Source: Paraburkholderia ginsengisoli NBRC 100965 (GTDB lineage: Bacteria; Pseudomonadota; Gammaproteobacteria; Burkholderiales; Burkholderiaceae). Taken from it: a DNA stretch of 64,000 nucleotides. The stretch lies in assembly GCF_000739735.1 (NCBI RefSeq), contig NZ_BBJF01000009.1, positions 62,001 through 126,000 of the forward strand. The letters run 5' to 3'. The notes below the pieces were generated by a model. It was not told the DNA's origin and made no database searches. It saw only the letters and a program-made list of their open reading frames with translations. Of the stretch, positions 54,493-62,993 are shown in pieces (the first letter of the stretch is position 1; every line of letters starts with the position of its first letter). The position numbers were made by a program, and so were the translations under genes.

Positions 54493-55032
54493 TCAGGCCG
54501 TCAGAGCCGTCTGCATGCTGGCAAGCCGCGCGCGGACCGAGGTATCGAGCACTTCGTCGCCGACCGTCACGCGTACGCCGCCGATCAACGACGAGTCGAT
54601 CTCGACCGTCGGCTTCAGCTTGCGTTTGAACTTGCGTTCGAGACTTGCGACGAGTTCGTTCAACTGCGCGCCTTCGAGCGGGAATGCGCTGACGATCAGC
54701 ACATCGGCCGCCCCTTCGCGGGCGTTCTTCAACTCTTCGAACTGCACGGCGATTTCCGGCAGCAATTGCAGGCGGTGGTTGTCCACCAGCATTTGCACCA
54801 GATTCTTCGCTTGCGCGTTGTCCTTGAGCGGCGACTTGACCGCGGCCAGCAGCAGTTCGCTGACTTGGGCGCGGCTTACTTTCGGGCTCGAGGCGATCGA
54901 CAGCACTTCCGGCAGACGCGCAACCTGTGCCAGCTCCTGCACGAGCGTGGACCAGGCGGCGATGTCACCAGCTTCGGCCACGCCAAACAGCGCTTCTGCG
55001 TACGGACGGGCGATGGTTGCAAGTTCGGCCAT
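54493..55032 (-). CDS. atpH: ATP synthase delta subunit
   Basis: Links the peripheral stalk to the top of F1, 179 residues. The N-terminal helical bundle begins MAELATIARPYAEALFGVAE, and the C-terminal part contains LKPTVEIDSSLIGGVRVTVGDEVLDTSVRARLASM, the family signature region. It starts two bases after the atpF stop, suggesting coupled translation. Confidence 0.97.
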   Translation of the reverse strand: MAELATIARPYAEALFGVAEAGDIAAWSTLVQELAQVARLPEVLSIASSPKVSRAQVSELLLAAVKSPLKDNAQAKNLVQMLVDNHRLQLLPEIAVQFEELKNAREGAADVLIVSAFPLEGAQLNELVASLERKFKRKLKPTVEIDSSLIGGVRVTVGDEVLDTSVRARLASMQTALTA

Positions 55033-55034
55033 GA

Positions 55035-55505
55035 TCAGAGCTCGGCTTTCAGTTGATTCAGCAGGTCAGCGTGAGCTGCCTGGTCGACTTCGCGCTTCAG
55101 GATCTGTTCGGCGCCCTTCACAGCGAGTGCAGCAACTTCGCCGCGCAGCGTTTCGCGCGCCTTCACGACTTGCTGGTCCGCGTCGGCCTTCGCTTGCGCG
55201 ATGATGCGAGCAGCTTCAGCTTGTGCCTGAGCCTTGATTTCGTCAGCGACTGCGACAGCGCGCTTTTCTGCGTCGGCGATACGTTGCTGACCGTCGTTGC
55301 GTGCCTGAGCGAGTTCCTGGTCGACGCGCTTATGAGCAGCTTCGAGTTCTTGCTTGCCCTTTTCAGCAGCCGACAAACCGTCAGCAATCTTCTTCGAGCG
55401 CTCGTCGAGGGCGTTGATCAACGGCGGCCACACGAACTTCATCGTGAACCACGCGAGGATCAGGAACACGACCATTTGCGCAAACAGGGTTGCGTTGAGA
55501 TTCAC
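55035..55505 (-). CDS. atpF: ATP synthase b subunit
   Basis: Peripheral stalk subunit, 156 residues. One membrane helix at the N terminus (FAQMVVFLILAWFTMKFVWPPL) and then a long charged coiled coil (about residues 40-140). It starts at GTG (55503-55505) with AAGGA upstream. Only one b gene is present. Confidence 0.96.
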   Translation of the reverse strand: MNLNATLFAQMVVFLILAWFTMKFVWPPLINALDERSKKIADGLSAAEKGKQELEAAHKRVDQELAQARNDGQQRIADAEKRAVAVADEIKAQAQAEAARIIAQAKADADQQVVKARETLRGEVAALAVKGAEQILKREVDQAAHADLLNQLKAEL

Positions 55506-55643
55506 GGTGTTTCCTTAAACGTTGCTAGTTCGGAAAGTGAAACGGCAAGGCGCTCATCGATTCTGTATTCGATCAGCGCCCCAGTGCCCGTTCCGCCCTG
55601 CGCCTTTACCAGTTATAGCTCAGGCGCAAACTTCCGAGGAACC

Positions 55644-55913
55644 TCAGCCTGCCAGCTTCGACAGCAGCGGGTTCGCGAACGCAAACAGCATTGCCACACC
55701 AACGCCAATCAGGAACGCCGCATCGATCAGACCAGCCAGCAGGAACATCTTGGTTTGCAGCGGGTTCATCAGTTCCGGCTGACGCGCACATGCTTCGATG
55801 TACTTGCCGCCCATCAGGCCGATACCGATACAGGCGCCGATTGCACCCAGGCCGATGATGATGCCGATACCGATGGCGGTCAGACCCTGGATGTTGGCGA
55901 TGAAAGCTTGCAT
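55644..55913 (-). CDS. atpE: ATP synthase c subunit
   Basis: Subunit of the rotating membrane ring, 89 residues, two helices. Helix 1 is glycine-rich (GIGIIIGLGAIGACIGIGLMGG). The loop is ARQPEL. Helix 2 has the proton-carrying Asp in FLLAGLIDAAFLIG. No sodium-site residues are seen, so it is proton type. The ATG at 55913 has AAGGAG upstream; an in-frame GTG six bases earlier overlaps that site and is rejected. Confidence 0.97.
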   Translation of the reverse strand: MQAFIANIQGLTAIGIGIIIGLGAIGACIGIGLMGGKYIEACARQPELMNPLQTKMFLLAGLIDAAFLIGVGVAMLFAFANPLLSKLAG

Positions 55914-55995
55914 GATCACTCCTTTGTGAAAAGTCTTTTAGAACTGGTTGGAACTGGGATTTAAAAACTAAAGCGATTCTTTTTGACGGCGCAGT

Positions 55996-56847
55996 TTAGT
56001 GCGTGTCGTGTGCCTGGCCGATGTACACCAGCGTCAGCATCATGAAAATGAACGCCTGCAGCAGAACGATCAGGATGTGGAAGATTGACCACACGCTGCC
56101 GGCGATCACGTGGCCGATGAAGCCAAGCACCGTCGTGTCCGCGCCGAAGCTCCAGATGCTGCCGAGCAGGGCAATCAGCAGGAACAACAGTTCGCCCGCG
56201 TACATGTTGCCGAACAGCCGCATGCCCAGGGAGACCGTCTTCGCGACGAACTCGATGATGTTCAGTGCAAGGTTCGGGATCCACAGGAGCGGATGCGCGC
56301 CGAACGGAGCGGACAGCAGTTCGTGCACGAAGCCGCCTGCGCCCTTGATCTTGAAGTTGTAGTAAATCATCAGCACGAACACGCCGAGCGCGATGCCGAG
56401 CGTGCCGTTCAGGTCGGCGGTCGGCACGAGGCGGTGGTGCGGGATGGCTTCGGACAGACCCAACCAGCCAATCACATGGCCCGGCAGGTCGACAGGGATA
56501 AAGTCGAGCGAGTTCATCAGCGCGACCCAGACGAACACGGTCAAGGCCAGCGGTGCGATGAAGGTGCGCGTGCCATGGATCATCGACTTCGATTGATCCT
56601 CGACCATTTCGACCAGCATTTCGATCGCGCATTGGAAACGGCCGGGCACGCCGGACGTTGCCTTGCGGGCAGCGAGATGCAGGATGAAAATGGTGGCCAG
56701 ACCGCAAACGATCGACCAGAAGAGGGTGTCCAGATTCCACACGTGGATGTCGAAAATCGACGTCTGGTGCGCGGTGGAAAAGTTCTGCAAGTGGTGCGCG
56801 ATGTACTCGGACGGATCCATTGCGCGCGTGCCTTCGCTAGCTGCCAT
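55996..56847 (-). CDS. atpB: ATP synthase a subunit
   Basis: The stator membrane subunit that forms the proton half-channels, 283 residues and five to six helices. The essential Arg is in AKTVSLGMRLFGNMYAGELL. Polar channel residues lie in the last helices. The start MAASEGTRAMDPSEYI is chosen; a second Met at residue 10 is also possible. The ribosome site is weak. It follows atpI. Confidence 0.96.
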   Translation of the reverse strand: MAASEGTRAMDPSEYIAHHLQNFSTAHQTSIFDIHVWNLDTLFWSIVCGLATIFILHLAARKATSGVPGRFQCAIEMLVEMVEDQSKSMIHGTRTFIAPLALTVFVWVALMNSLDFIPVDLPGHVIGWLGLSEAIPHHRLVPTADLNGTLGIALGVFVLMIYYNFKIKGAGGFVHELLSAPFGAHPLLWIPNLALNIIEFVAKTVSLGMRLFGNMYAGELLFLLIALLGSIWSFGADTTVLGFIGHVIAGSVWSIFHILIVLLQAFIFMMLTLVYIGQAHDTH

Positions 56848-57008
56848 ATCGTTAAAGCCACCCAAATTGTCGAAAATCGTCTTAGGCCGTACCCGCAGCA
56901 ATGCTGTCTTGCGGGAACATGCCGGGTGCGGACCGTGTCATATCCGCACACCTGATGCCAGCGCCACGCGCCAGCCTGAATTTTTTGCTGCTACTTGCTT
57001 CTGCTGTC

Positions 57009-57554
57009 TTAGCGCCACGCCAAGGCGATCCAGTAAGTCTTGAGCGCGATGAGGTAAGTCACGAGCAGCGGAACCCAGCGTACGTCGTGATACCAGAAAG
57101 CGATGGCTACAAACATCGCGATCGTCGTCCCCATCTTGAGCGCTTCGCCGAGCATCCAGCTCATGACTGTCTCGGCGCCGCTCAGCGTTCTTAGGCGTGC
57201 CGCGAACAACGCGCCTGGGATCCAGCAAATCGCTCCCCCCAGGAACGCGGACAGCGCAGCAGCGCCCGGCGGCGTGTAAAACAGCCACCACACCAGCGTA
57301 GCACCCAGGGACAAAACCATTTGCGCCGCCACGACCTTGAAAGGCGTAACGCGCGATGGACGACTCACGTTAGGACCAAACAGCTTTTCAGCCTCGGCCC
57401 GCGTGAGCGGAACGATATTGTTATCTTCTTGCTCGACGCTCCACGGCTCGTCGTGCGCAACTTGCTGGCCGGTGGACGAATCGGAAACGGAGCCTTCAGC
57501 GCGGTGTCCGTCGGGCCCATTCTTCGGCGCTTGATTCGACGTTTTGACCGCCAT
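57009..57554 (-). CDS. atpI: ATP synthase assembly protein I
   Basis: A 181-residue membrane protein, first gene of the atp operon; the family helps assemble the c-ring. The N-terminal 85 residues are hydrophilic and variable. Four hydrophobic helices follow (VVAAQMVLSLGATLVWWLF, LGGAICWIPGALFAARL, MSWMLGEALKMGTTIAMFVAIAFW, WVPLLVTYLIALKTYWIALAW). The start at 57554 is chosen because it follows the promoter by about 80 bp. Confidence 0.9.
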   Translation of the reverse strand: MAVKTSNQAPKNGPDGHRAEGSVSDSSTGQQVAHDEPWSVEQEDNNIVPLTRAEAEKLFGPNVSRPSRVTPFKVVAAQMVLSLGATLVWWLFYTPPGAAALSAFLGGAICWIPGALFAARLRTLSGAETVMSWMLGEALKMGTTIAMFVAIAFWYHDVRWVPLLVTYLIALKTYWIALAWR

Positions 57555-57632
57555 CGCAGTGTTCCGAAAGTCTTGTTCAGCTCGCGAGCTTACGCTGCGA
57601 TTACGGGGTAGCCGTGCAATTAAATCCGGGCG

Positions 57633-57661
57633 ATTGTAAGCGATAGTTGCAGGCAATTCAA
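57633..57661 (-). promoter_or_regulatory. Sigma-70 promoter of the atp operon
   Basis: On the minus strand: -35 TTGAAT (57656-57661), a 17-base spacer and -10 TACAAT (57633-57638). Start is predicted near 57626, about 70 nt before atpI. Confidence 0.85.
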
Positions 57662-58406
57662 GACTTTAGGCCGCTCAATAACCGGGCCTGAAAAGCCTCC
57701 TCATCATGCGGAAACCGCATTCTGCTGTGAGAAAACACGTCAAATGTAAGGCGGCCGGGGAACGGCAAAACTGGCATTTCGGATCGGGCGCGTTTGCGCC
57801 TCATGATAGGGAGGCGCAGACGTTGTGGCGGACGTGTCGAAAATGCAACAACTGCGATTTTTTGCGTGCGGGATTGGGCGTCAGCAGGTAGATGCCTCGC
57901 GACGCGTTCGTATTGGATGCTTTTTATCGTGGTCGACGATGGCTACGCGGAAGCCTGCTATCCAAGCCTACGGCTCGCGCTGAATGCTCGGTCAATGAAA
58001 CTCGGCGAACTCGGTGTCACGTCAGGGCGACTGCCCTGCTTACCCTCACTCATTGAGCGAACGCCCCGATGAGGAACGGATACAACCCTCCCACTTTTGC
58101 GACGGCGATTTCGAGAGACAGCCACTCCGTATTTGGCCGAGCCGCAACCACACCATCCTGTCGTCGCGAAAAGATGCGGGACCTACCGATATATCCGGAT
58201 TCCTTACTATTTTCTGCGCTTGTTATTTAGGAATCCGATCAAAATTGGGCGGGGACGCAAAGGAATGAAATCGGGCACTCGGGTGCGATCGACTCGCCAG
58301 CGCCGGTGCCGCGGACAGAAGAGACCCGGGGTGCGCCAATAGCTTTGCAAGCGAGCGTCAAACTCGCCGCAAGCCCTATTCGCCGCCCTTTCGACGCAAT
58401 CCGTTG
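57662..58406. other. parB-atpI gap, 745 bp, no gene recognised
   Basis: Lies between parB's stop and the atp promoter. It holds a nine-base inverted repeat CGGATTCCT / AGGAATCCG (58196-58204 and 58229-58237) around a 24-base AT-rich loop, in a patch clearly poorer in GC than the surroundings. No parS, DnaA-box or tRNA sequence was found, and open frames are short and unlike known proteins. Confidence 0.5.
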
Positions 58407-59294
58407 TCAGGCAGTCGCATTACCCCGCAACCGAACGAGAATGCCTTCCAGCGCATCCAGATCGCCGAAGTCCACCAGCACTTGTCCCCGGCCGCGTCGG
58501 CCGAGCTTGATCTTTACCGTCGCCGACAGCAGATCCGACAGTTCTTCTTCAAGCCGCCGCGTATCGCGTCCGCCGTCGGGATTCGCGCGCGCCTTGACCG
58601 CTGGCGCGGCCTTGGTCGTCGTCGTCACGAGCTTTTCGGTTTCGCGCACGGACATGCGCTTGTTAACCACCTGATTGGCCAGCGTGATTTGCGTCGCGGC
58701 GTCGACGGCCAGCAGCGCGCGGGCATGCCCCATGTCCAGATCGCCGGCCAGCAACATCGTCTGCACGGGCGACGCGAGGTTGAGCAAGCGCAGCAGATTC
58801 GACACCGCACTGCGCGACCGGCCCACCGACTCCGCCGCCTGCTCGTGCGTGAAATTGAACTCGTCGAGCAGGCGTTGGATACCCTGCGCCTCTTCGAGCG
58901 GATTCAAATCTTCACGCTGGATATTTTCAATCAGCGCCATGGCGGCGGCGGCCTGATCCGGCACGTCCTTAACCAAGACCGGAACCTCTTCCAGGCCCGC
59001 GAGACGTGCGGCGCGAAAACGCCGCTCCCCCGCGATGATCTCGTATTTGTCCGGCGAGACAGGACGGACGAGAATCGGCTGCATCAGCCCTTGGGCACGA
59101 ATGCTGGCGGCCAACTCCTGCAACGCACCTTCGTCCATGCGCGTACGCGGCTGGTACTTGCCCGCCTGCATCTTGCTGAGTGGCAGCACGTTGGGCGCGC
59201 CTTCGATCGCCACCGCTTCAGTGATATCGGCGGTGCCGCCCAGCAACGCCTCAAGGCCGCGGCCCAATCCCTTCTTTCTTGCTACTGCGTTCAT
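58407..59294 (-). CDS. parB: Chromosome partitioning protein ParB
   Basis: A parS-binding CTPase clamp that loads on the origin region, 295 residues. The start MNAVARKKGLGRGLEALLGG carries the ParA-activating N terminus. The CTP-binding motif is ERRFRAA (GERRFRAARLAG), followed by the helix-turn-helix (TVEQAAESVGRSRSAVSNLLRLL-type region) and a C-terminal dimer domain with RRGRGQVLVDF. It lies 18 bp after parA. Its sites are present at 61388 and 62939. Confidence 0.97.
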   Translation of the reverse strand: MNAVARKKGLGRGLEALLGGTADITEAVAIEGAPNVLPLSKMQAGKYQPRTRMDEGALQELAASIRAQGLMQPILVRPVSPDKYEIIAGERRFRAARLAGLEEVPVLVKDVPDQAAAAMALIENIQREDLNPLEEAQGIQRLLDEFNFTHEQAAESVGRSRSAVSNLLRLLNLASPVQTMLLAGDLDMGHARALLAVDAATQITLANQVVNKRMSVRETEKLVTTTTKAAPAVKARANPDGGRDTRRLEEELSDLLSATVKIKLGRRGRGQVLVDFGDLDALEGILVRLRGNATA

Positions 59295-59312
59295 CGTGCT
59301 TCCTCGATCCGC

Positions 59313-60104
59313 TTAGGATGCCTGGGGCGCGTCATTCAACGCGCGCACCCGCTCAATCATTTCCGCGCCGAACTGCACGTACGCCTGCGCGCCGCGCGAT
59401 GCCCGGTCGAACACGACACCGGGCAAGCCGTAACTCGGCGCCTCCGCCAGACGTACATTGCGCGGGATGACCGCGTCGAATACCTTGTCGCCGAAATGCT
59501 CTTTCAGTTGATCCGAAACCTGCTGTTGCAACGTGATGCGCGGATCGAACATCACGCGCAACAGGCCGATCACTTTCAGATCCCGGTTCAGGTTCGCATG
59601 CACCTGCTTGATCGTGTTGACCAGATCGGACAAGCCTTCGAGCGCGAAGTACTCGCACTGCATCGGAATGACGACGCCATGCGCGGCGCACAGGCCATTG
59701 AGGGTCAGCAGCGACAGAGCCGGCGGGCAATCGATCAGCACGAAGTCATATTCGCTCTCGACTGCCGCGAGTGCGGTTTTCAATTGACGCTCACGGTTCT
59801 GCACGCTGACGAGTTCCACCTCGGCGCCCGCGAGTTCGCGGTTGGCGGGCAGTACGTCGTAGCCAAGTGCTTCTGGACGGATTCGCGCATCTGCCACCGA
59901 TACGTTATCCACGAGCACTTCGTAGACGGTGTTCGCGCAGGCGGCTTTGTCGATGCCACTGCCCATCGTGGCGTTGCCCTGCGGGTCCAGATCGATGAGA
60001 AGGACTCGCTGTCCCTGCGCTGCCAAGCTCGCGGCCAGATTGACGGTGGTGGTCGTCTTGCCGACGCCGCCCTTCTGGTTCGCAACGCAGAAGATTTTTG
60101 CCAT
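59313..60104 (-). CDS. parA: Chromosome partitioning ATPase ParA (Soj-type)
   Basis: A deviant Walker ATPase moving ParB-bound origins, 263 residues. Walker A is KGGVGKTTTTVNLAA with the signature Lys. A' is DLDPQGNATMG and Walker B is FVLIDCPPALSLL. The start MAKIFCVANQKGGVG at 60104 has AAGGGA upstream; a 21-codon extension is rejected. No N-terminal DNA-binding domain, so it is the short chromosomal type. Confidence 0.97.
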   Translation of the reverse strand: MAKIFCVANQKGGVGKTTTTVNLAASLAAQGQRVLLIDLDPQGNATMGSGIDKAACANTVYEVLVDNVSVADARIRPEALGYDVLPANRELAGAEVELVSVQNRERQLKTALAAVESEYDFVLIDCPPALSLLTLNGLCAAHGVVIPMQCEYFALEGLSDLVNTIKQVHANLNRDLKVIGLLRVMFDPRITLQQQVSDQLKEHFGDKVFDAVIPRNVRLAEAPSYGLPGVVFDRASRGAQAYVQFGAEMIERVRALNDAPQAS

Positions 60105-60182
60105 CGTTGGTGTGTCCCTTTTGCTGCTAGATGAAGTAAAAATCGCTGATGGTACCGAATGCGACATGGCGCTCGCCGCGCC

Positions 60183-60866
60183 TCAGTGGTCGGCGTCGAC
60201 CCGAACCTTGATCAGATGCCGCTCGGCATCAAGCGACGGCACCGTCAACCGGATGATCTGTTCCACGTGGGCACCCGCCGGCAAGCGTTCGATTTCCCCC
60301 TCCGGGCGCACGCCTTTCATTGCCCAGATCGCTCCGTGTTGCGCAACCAGATGACGGGCCAGTGTAACGAAATCCGCGAGCTCTGCGAATGCGCGCGAGA
60401 CGATTACGTCGAACTTTGCTGGTACTTCGGCGCCCGGCTGCAAAGTTTCGACGCGGCCCGTCACGACCGACAGATTTGCGAGACCAAGCTCGGCCTTTGC
60501 CTGCGCCTGGAAAGCCGTCTTCTTATGAACGATGTCGTTCACGGTGACGGTCCAGTCCGGCAGAACGATCGCCAGCACGATGCCCGGCAGGCCGCCTCCC
60601 GAGCCTACGTCGAGTACCGAAGACGGCCCCAGCGGCGCTAGGTGCGGCACGATCGACAGGGAATCGAGGATGTGCTGGATCAGCATTTGCCGCGGATCAC
60701 GGATCGCTGTCAGGTTGTAGACGGCATTCCATTTGGACAGCAGTGCGACGTAGTCGAGCAGTTTGCCGAGTTGAGCGTCGTTCAAATCGAGGCCGAGCTC
60801 GCGGACACCGTCGGCGAGCAGCGGCGCCAGCGCGTGCTGAGTGCTTCCCTTCTGGCTCACCGTCAT
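60183..60866 (-). CDS. rsmG: 16S rRNA (guanine(527)-N(7))-methyltransferase
   Basis: Methylates G527 of 16S rRNA with SAM, 227 residues. Motif I is VLDVGSGGGLPGIVLAI, and VVTGRVE and FDVIVSRAFAELADFVTLA follow. Its ATG overlaps the mnmG stop in ATGA (60863-60866), so translation is coupled. parA follows 78 bp on. Confidence 0.97.
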   Translation of the reverse strand: MTVSQKGSTQHALAPLLADGVRELGLDLNDAQLGKLLDYVALLSKWNAVYNLTAIRDPRQMLIQHILDSLSIVPHLAPLGPSSVLDVGSGGGLPGIVLAIVLPDWTVTVNDIVHKKTAFQAQAKAELGLANLSVVTGRVETLQPGAEVPAKFDVIVSRAFAELADFVTLARHLVAQHGAIWAMKGVRPEGEIERLPAGAHVEQIIRLTVPSLDAERHLIKVRVDADH

Positions 60867-62821
60867 TGCGTCACCGGCGTGCTGTCAGGGCCGGGTTCGG
60901 CGGGCTTCGTGGGACGGCGGCCCAAGCCGCGCTTCAGATGAACCATCAGCAACGAGATTGCCGCCGGCGTAATGCCGGAAATTCGGGACGCCTGGCCGAT
61001 GGTTTCGGGCCGGAATTGAGCCAGCTTTTGGCGCGCTTCGAATGAAAGGCCGCGGACTTCCGCGTAGTCCAACCCCTCGGGCAGACGTGTGCTTTCGTGG
61101 GCCTCGTTCCGCTCGATTTCACCCGCCTGACGATCGATGTAGCCCTGATATTTGATGCCGATTTCGATCTGCTCTTTGATCTGCGCGAGCAGCACCGCGT
61201 CTTCCGCGAGAACGTCGGGCGGGCCACATGCGCCGGCGCGCAAACCGCAGACGCCGTCGTAGGTCACGCCCGGGCGACGCAGCAGCTCCGCCAAACTGTA
61301 CTCGTGGTCGATTGGCTTGCCGAGCAAGGCGGACGCTTCGTCTGCGGGTAACGTCTTAGGATTAACCCACGTCGTGCGCAGGCGTTCTGTTTCACGTGAA
61401 ACAGCATCGCGCTTCCGGGTAAACGCATCCCAACGAGCGTCGTCAACCACGCCCAGTTCTCGCCCCATCTCGGTCAGGCGCATATCGGCGTTGTCTTCGC
61501 GCAGACTCAGACGATACTCAGCGCGGCTCGTAAACATCCGGTACGGCTCGGACACGCCGCGCGTCACCAGATCGTCGACCAGCACGCCCAGATAAGCCTG
61601 GTCGCGACGCGGGCACCATGCCTCCTTGCCCTGCACGTGGAGACCCGCGTTGATGCCAGCCAGCAGACCCTGCGCCGCAGCTTCTTCATAGCCGGTCGTG
61701 CCGTTGATCTGCCCGGCAAAGAACAGGCCGCTGATCACCTTGGTCTCCAACGATGCCTTCAGCCCACGCGGATCGAAATAATCGTACTCGATCGCATAAC
61801 CCGGCCGCAGGATGTGCGCGTGCTCCAGACCACGCATCGAGCGCATCAATTCGAGCTGCACATCAAACGGCAGGCTCGTGGAAATCCCATTGGGATAAAA
61901 CTCATTGGTGGTCAGCCCTTCCGGCTCCAGAAAAATCTGATGCGATTCCTTGGACGCGAAACGGTGAATTTTGTCCTCGATCGACGGGCAATAGCGCGGC
62001 CCTACCCCTTCGATCACGCCCGTATACATTGGCGACCGATCAAGCCCACCGCGGATAATGTCGTGAGTCCGCTCGTTCGTATGCGTCACCCAACACGGCA
62101 CCTGACGCGGATGCTGTTCCACTCGCCCGAGGAACGAGAAGACCGGCACTGGATCCAGATCGCCGGGCTGTTCTTCAAGCTGAGAAAAGTCGATCGTGCG
62201 GCCGTCAATCCGTGGTGGCGTACCCGTCTTGAGTCGGCCTTGGGGAAGCTTCAACTCCTTTAGGCGAGCGGACAGCGAGACCGCAGCCGGATCGCCGGCA
62301 CGGCCGCCCGTGTAGTTGTTCAAACCCACGTGGATCTTGCCGTCGAGGAACGTGCCTGCCGTCAGCACCACCGCGCGCGCGCGGAAACGGATCCCCACTT
62401 GCGTCACGGCGCCGACGACACGGTCGCCCTCCACCATCAGATCATCGACGGCTTGCTGGAACAGCCACAAATTCGGCTGATTCTCCAGCCGATGCCGGAT
62501 AGCTTGCTTGTACAGCAGACGGTCGGCCTGAGCGCGCGTCGCGCGGACGGCCGGGCCCTTCGACGAATTGAGGATGCGGAACTGAATCCCGCTCTCATCG
62601 GTGGCCGCTGCCATGGCACCGCCGAGCGCATCGACTTCTTTTACGAGGTGGCCCTTGCCGATACCGCCAATCGACGGATTGCAGCTCATCTGGCCGAGGG
62701 TTTCGATGTTGTGGGTCAGCAGGAGCGTGGTGTTGCCCATGCGCGCCGAGGCCAAGGCGGCTTCGGTGCCGGCATGACCACCGCCAACGACGATGACGTC
62801 AAATTCTGTGGGAAAGAGCAT
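60863..62821 (-). CDS. mnmG: tRNA uridine-5-carboxymethylaminomethyl modification enzyme, FAD subunit
   Basis: With MnmE it installs cmnm5U34 in tRNA, 652 residues. The FAD motif is DVIVVGGGHAGTEAALA (11-27), followed by CNPSIGGIGKGHLVKEVDALGG and GLKTGTPPRI-type RLKTGTPPRIDGRTIDFS, then EDKIHRF. The ATG at 62821 (MLFPTEFDV) is preferred over one four codons upstream. A perfect parS lies inside at 61388-61403 and is read as V-S-R-E-T. It is the first gene of the mnmG-rsmG-parA-parB cluster. Confidence 0.97.
   Translation of the reverse strand: MLFPTEFDVIVVGGGHAGTEAALASARMGNTTLLLTHNIETLGQMSCNPSIGGIGKGHLVKEVDALGGAMAAATDESGIQFRILNSSKGPAVRATRAQADRLLYKQAIRHRLENQPNLWLFQQAVDDLMVEGDRVVGAVTQVGIRFRARAVVLTAGTFLDGKIHVGLNNYTGGRAGDPAAVSLSARLKELKLPQGRLKTGTPPRIDGRTIDFSQLEEQPGDLDPVPVFSFLGRVEQHPRQVPCWVTHTNERTHDIIRGGLDRSPMYTGVIEGVGPRYCPSIEDKIHRFASKESHQIFLEPEGLTTNEFYPNGISTSLPFDVQLELMRSMRGLEHAHILRPGYAIEYDYFDPRGLKASLETKVISGLFFAGQINGTTGYEEAAAQGLLAGINAGLHVQGKEAWCPRRDQAYLGVLVDDLVTRGVSEPYRMFTSRAEYRLSLREDNADMRLTEMGRELGVVDDARWDAFTRKRDAVSRETERLRTTWVNPKTLPADEASALLGKPIDHEYSLAELLRRPGVTYDGVCGLRAGACGPPDVLAEDAVLLAQIKEQIEIGIKYQGYIDRQAGEIERNEAHESTRLPEGLDYAEVRGLSFEARQKLAQFRPETIGQASRISGITPAAISLLMVHLKRGLGRRPTKPAEPGPDSTPVTQ
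61388..61403. other. parS site within mnmG
   Basis: TGTTTCACGTGAAACA, the exact 16-bp palindromic parS known from B. subtilis and many other bacteria, extended by one more pair to 18 bp. It is about 2.1 kb from parB and inside the mnmG coding sequence. Confidence 0.95.
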
Positions 62822-62875
62822 TGCGGATCTCACGCCAGATCGTCGCGTGAGCCTTCAAAGGAAAAGTATGGGCTA

Positions 62876-62903
62876 ATTATAACGGGTTCGGTTTCGGCCC
62901 GAA
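62876..62903 (-). promoter_or_regulatory. Probable promoter of mnmG-rsmG-parAB
   Basis: Perfect -10 TATAAT on the minus strand (62876-62881), with TTCGGG (62898-62903) at 16 bases as a weak -35. Start near 62869, about 48 nt before the mnmG ATG. Confidence 0.6.
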
Positions 62904-62929
62904 TTTCGGCCGAATGGCCGAGGCACAAA

Positions 62930-62963
62930 AAAGCGTCGTGTTTCACGTGAAACACGACGCTTT
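62930..62963 (-). terminator. parS site forming the livF terminator hairpin
   Basis: A 34-bp perfect palindrome centred on a parS core TGTTTCACGTGAAACA (62939-62954). On the minus strand, 31 bp after the livF stop, the stem is GC-rich at its base and followed by a run of six T (A-run 62927-62932 on the plus strand), the form of an intrinsic terminator. ParB binding and termination would use the same DNA. Confidence 0.85.
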
Positions 62964-62993
62964 GAACTCCGCCGACTAGCGACAAGTGGGCAG

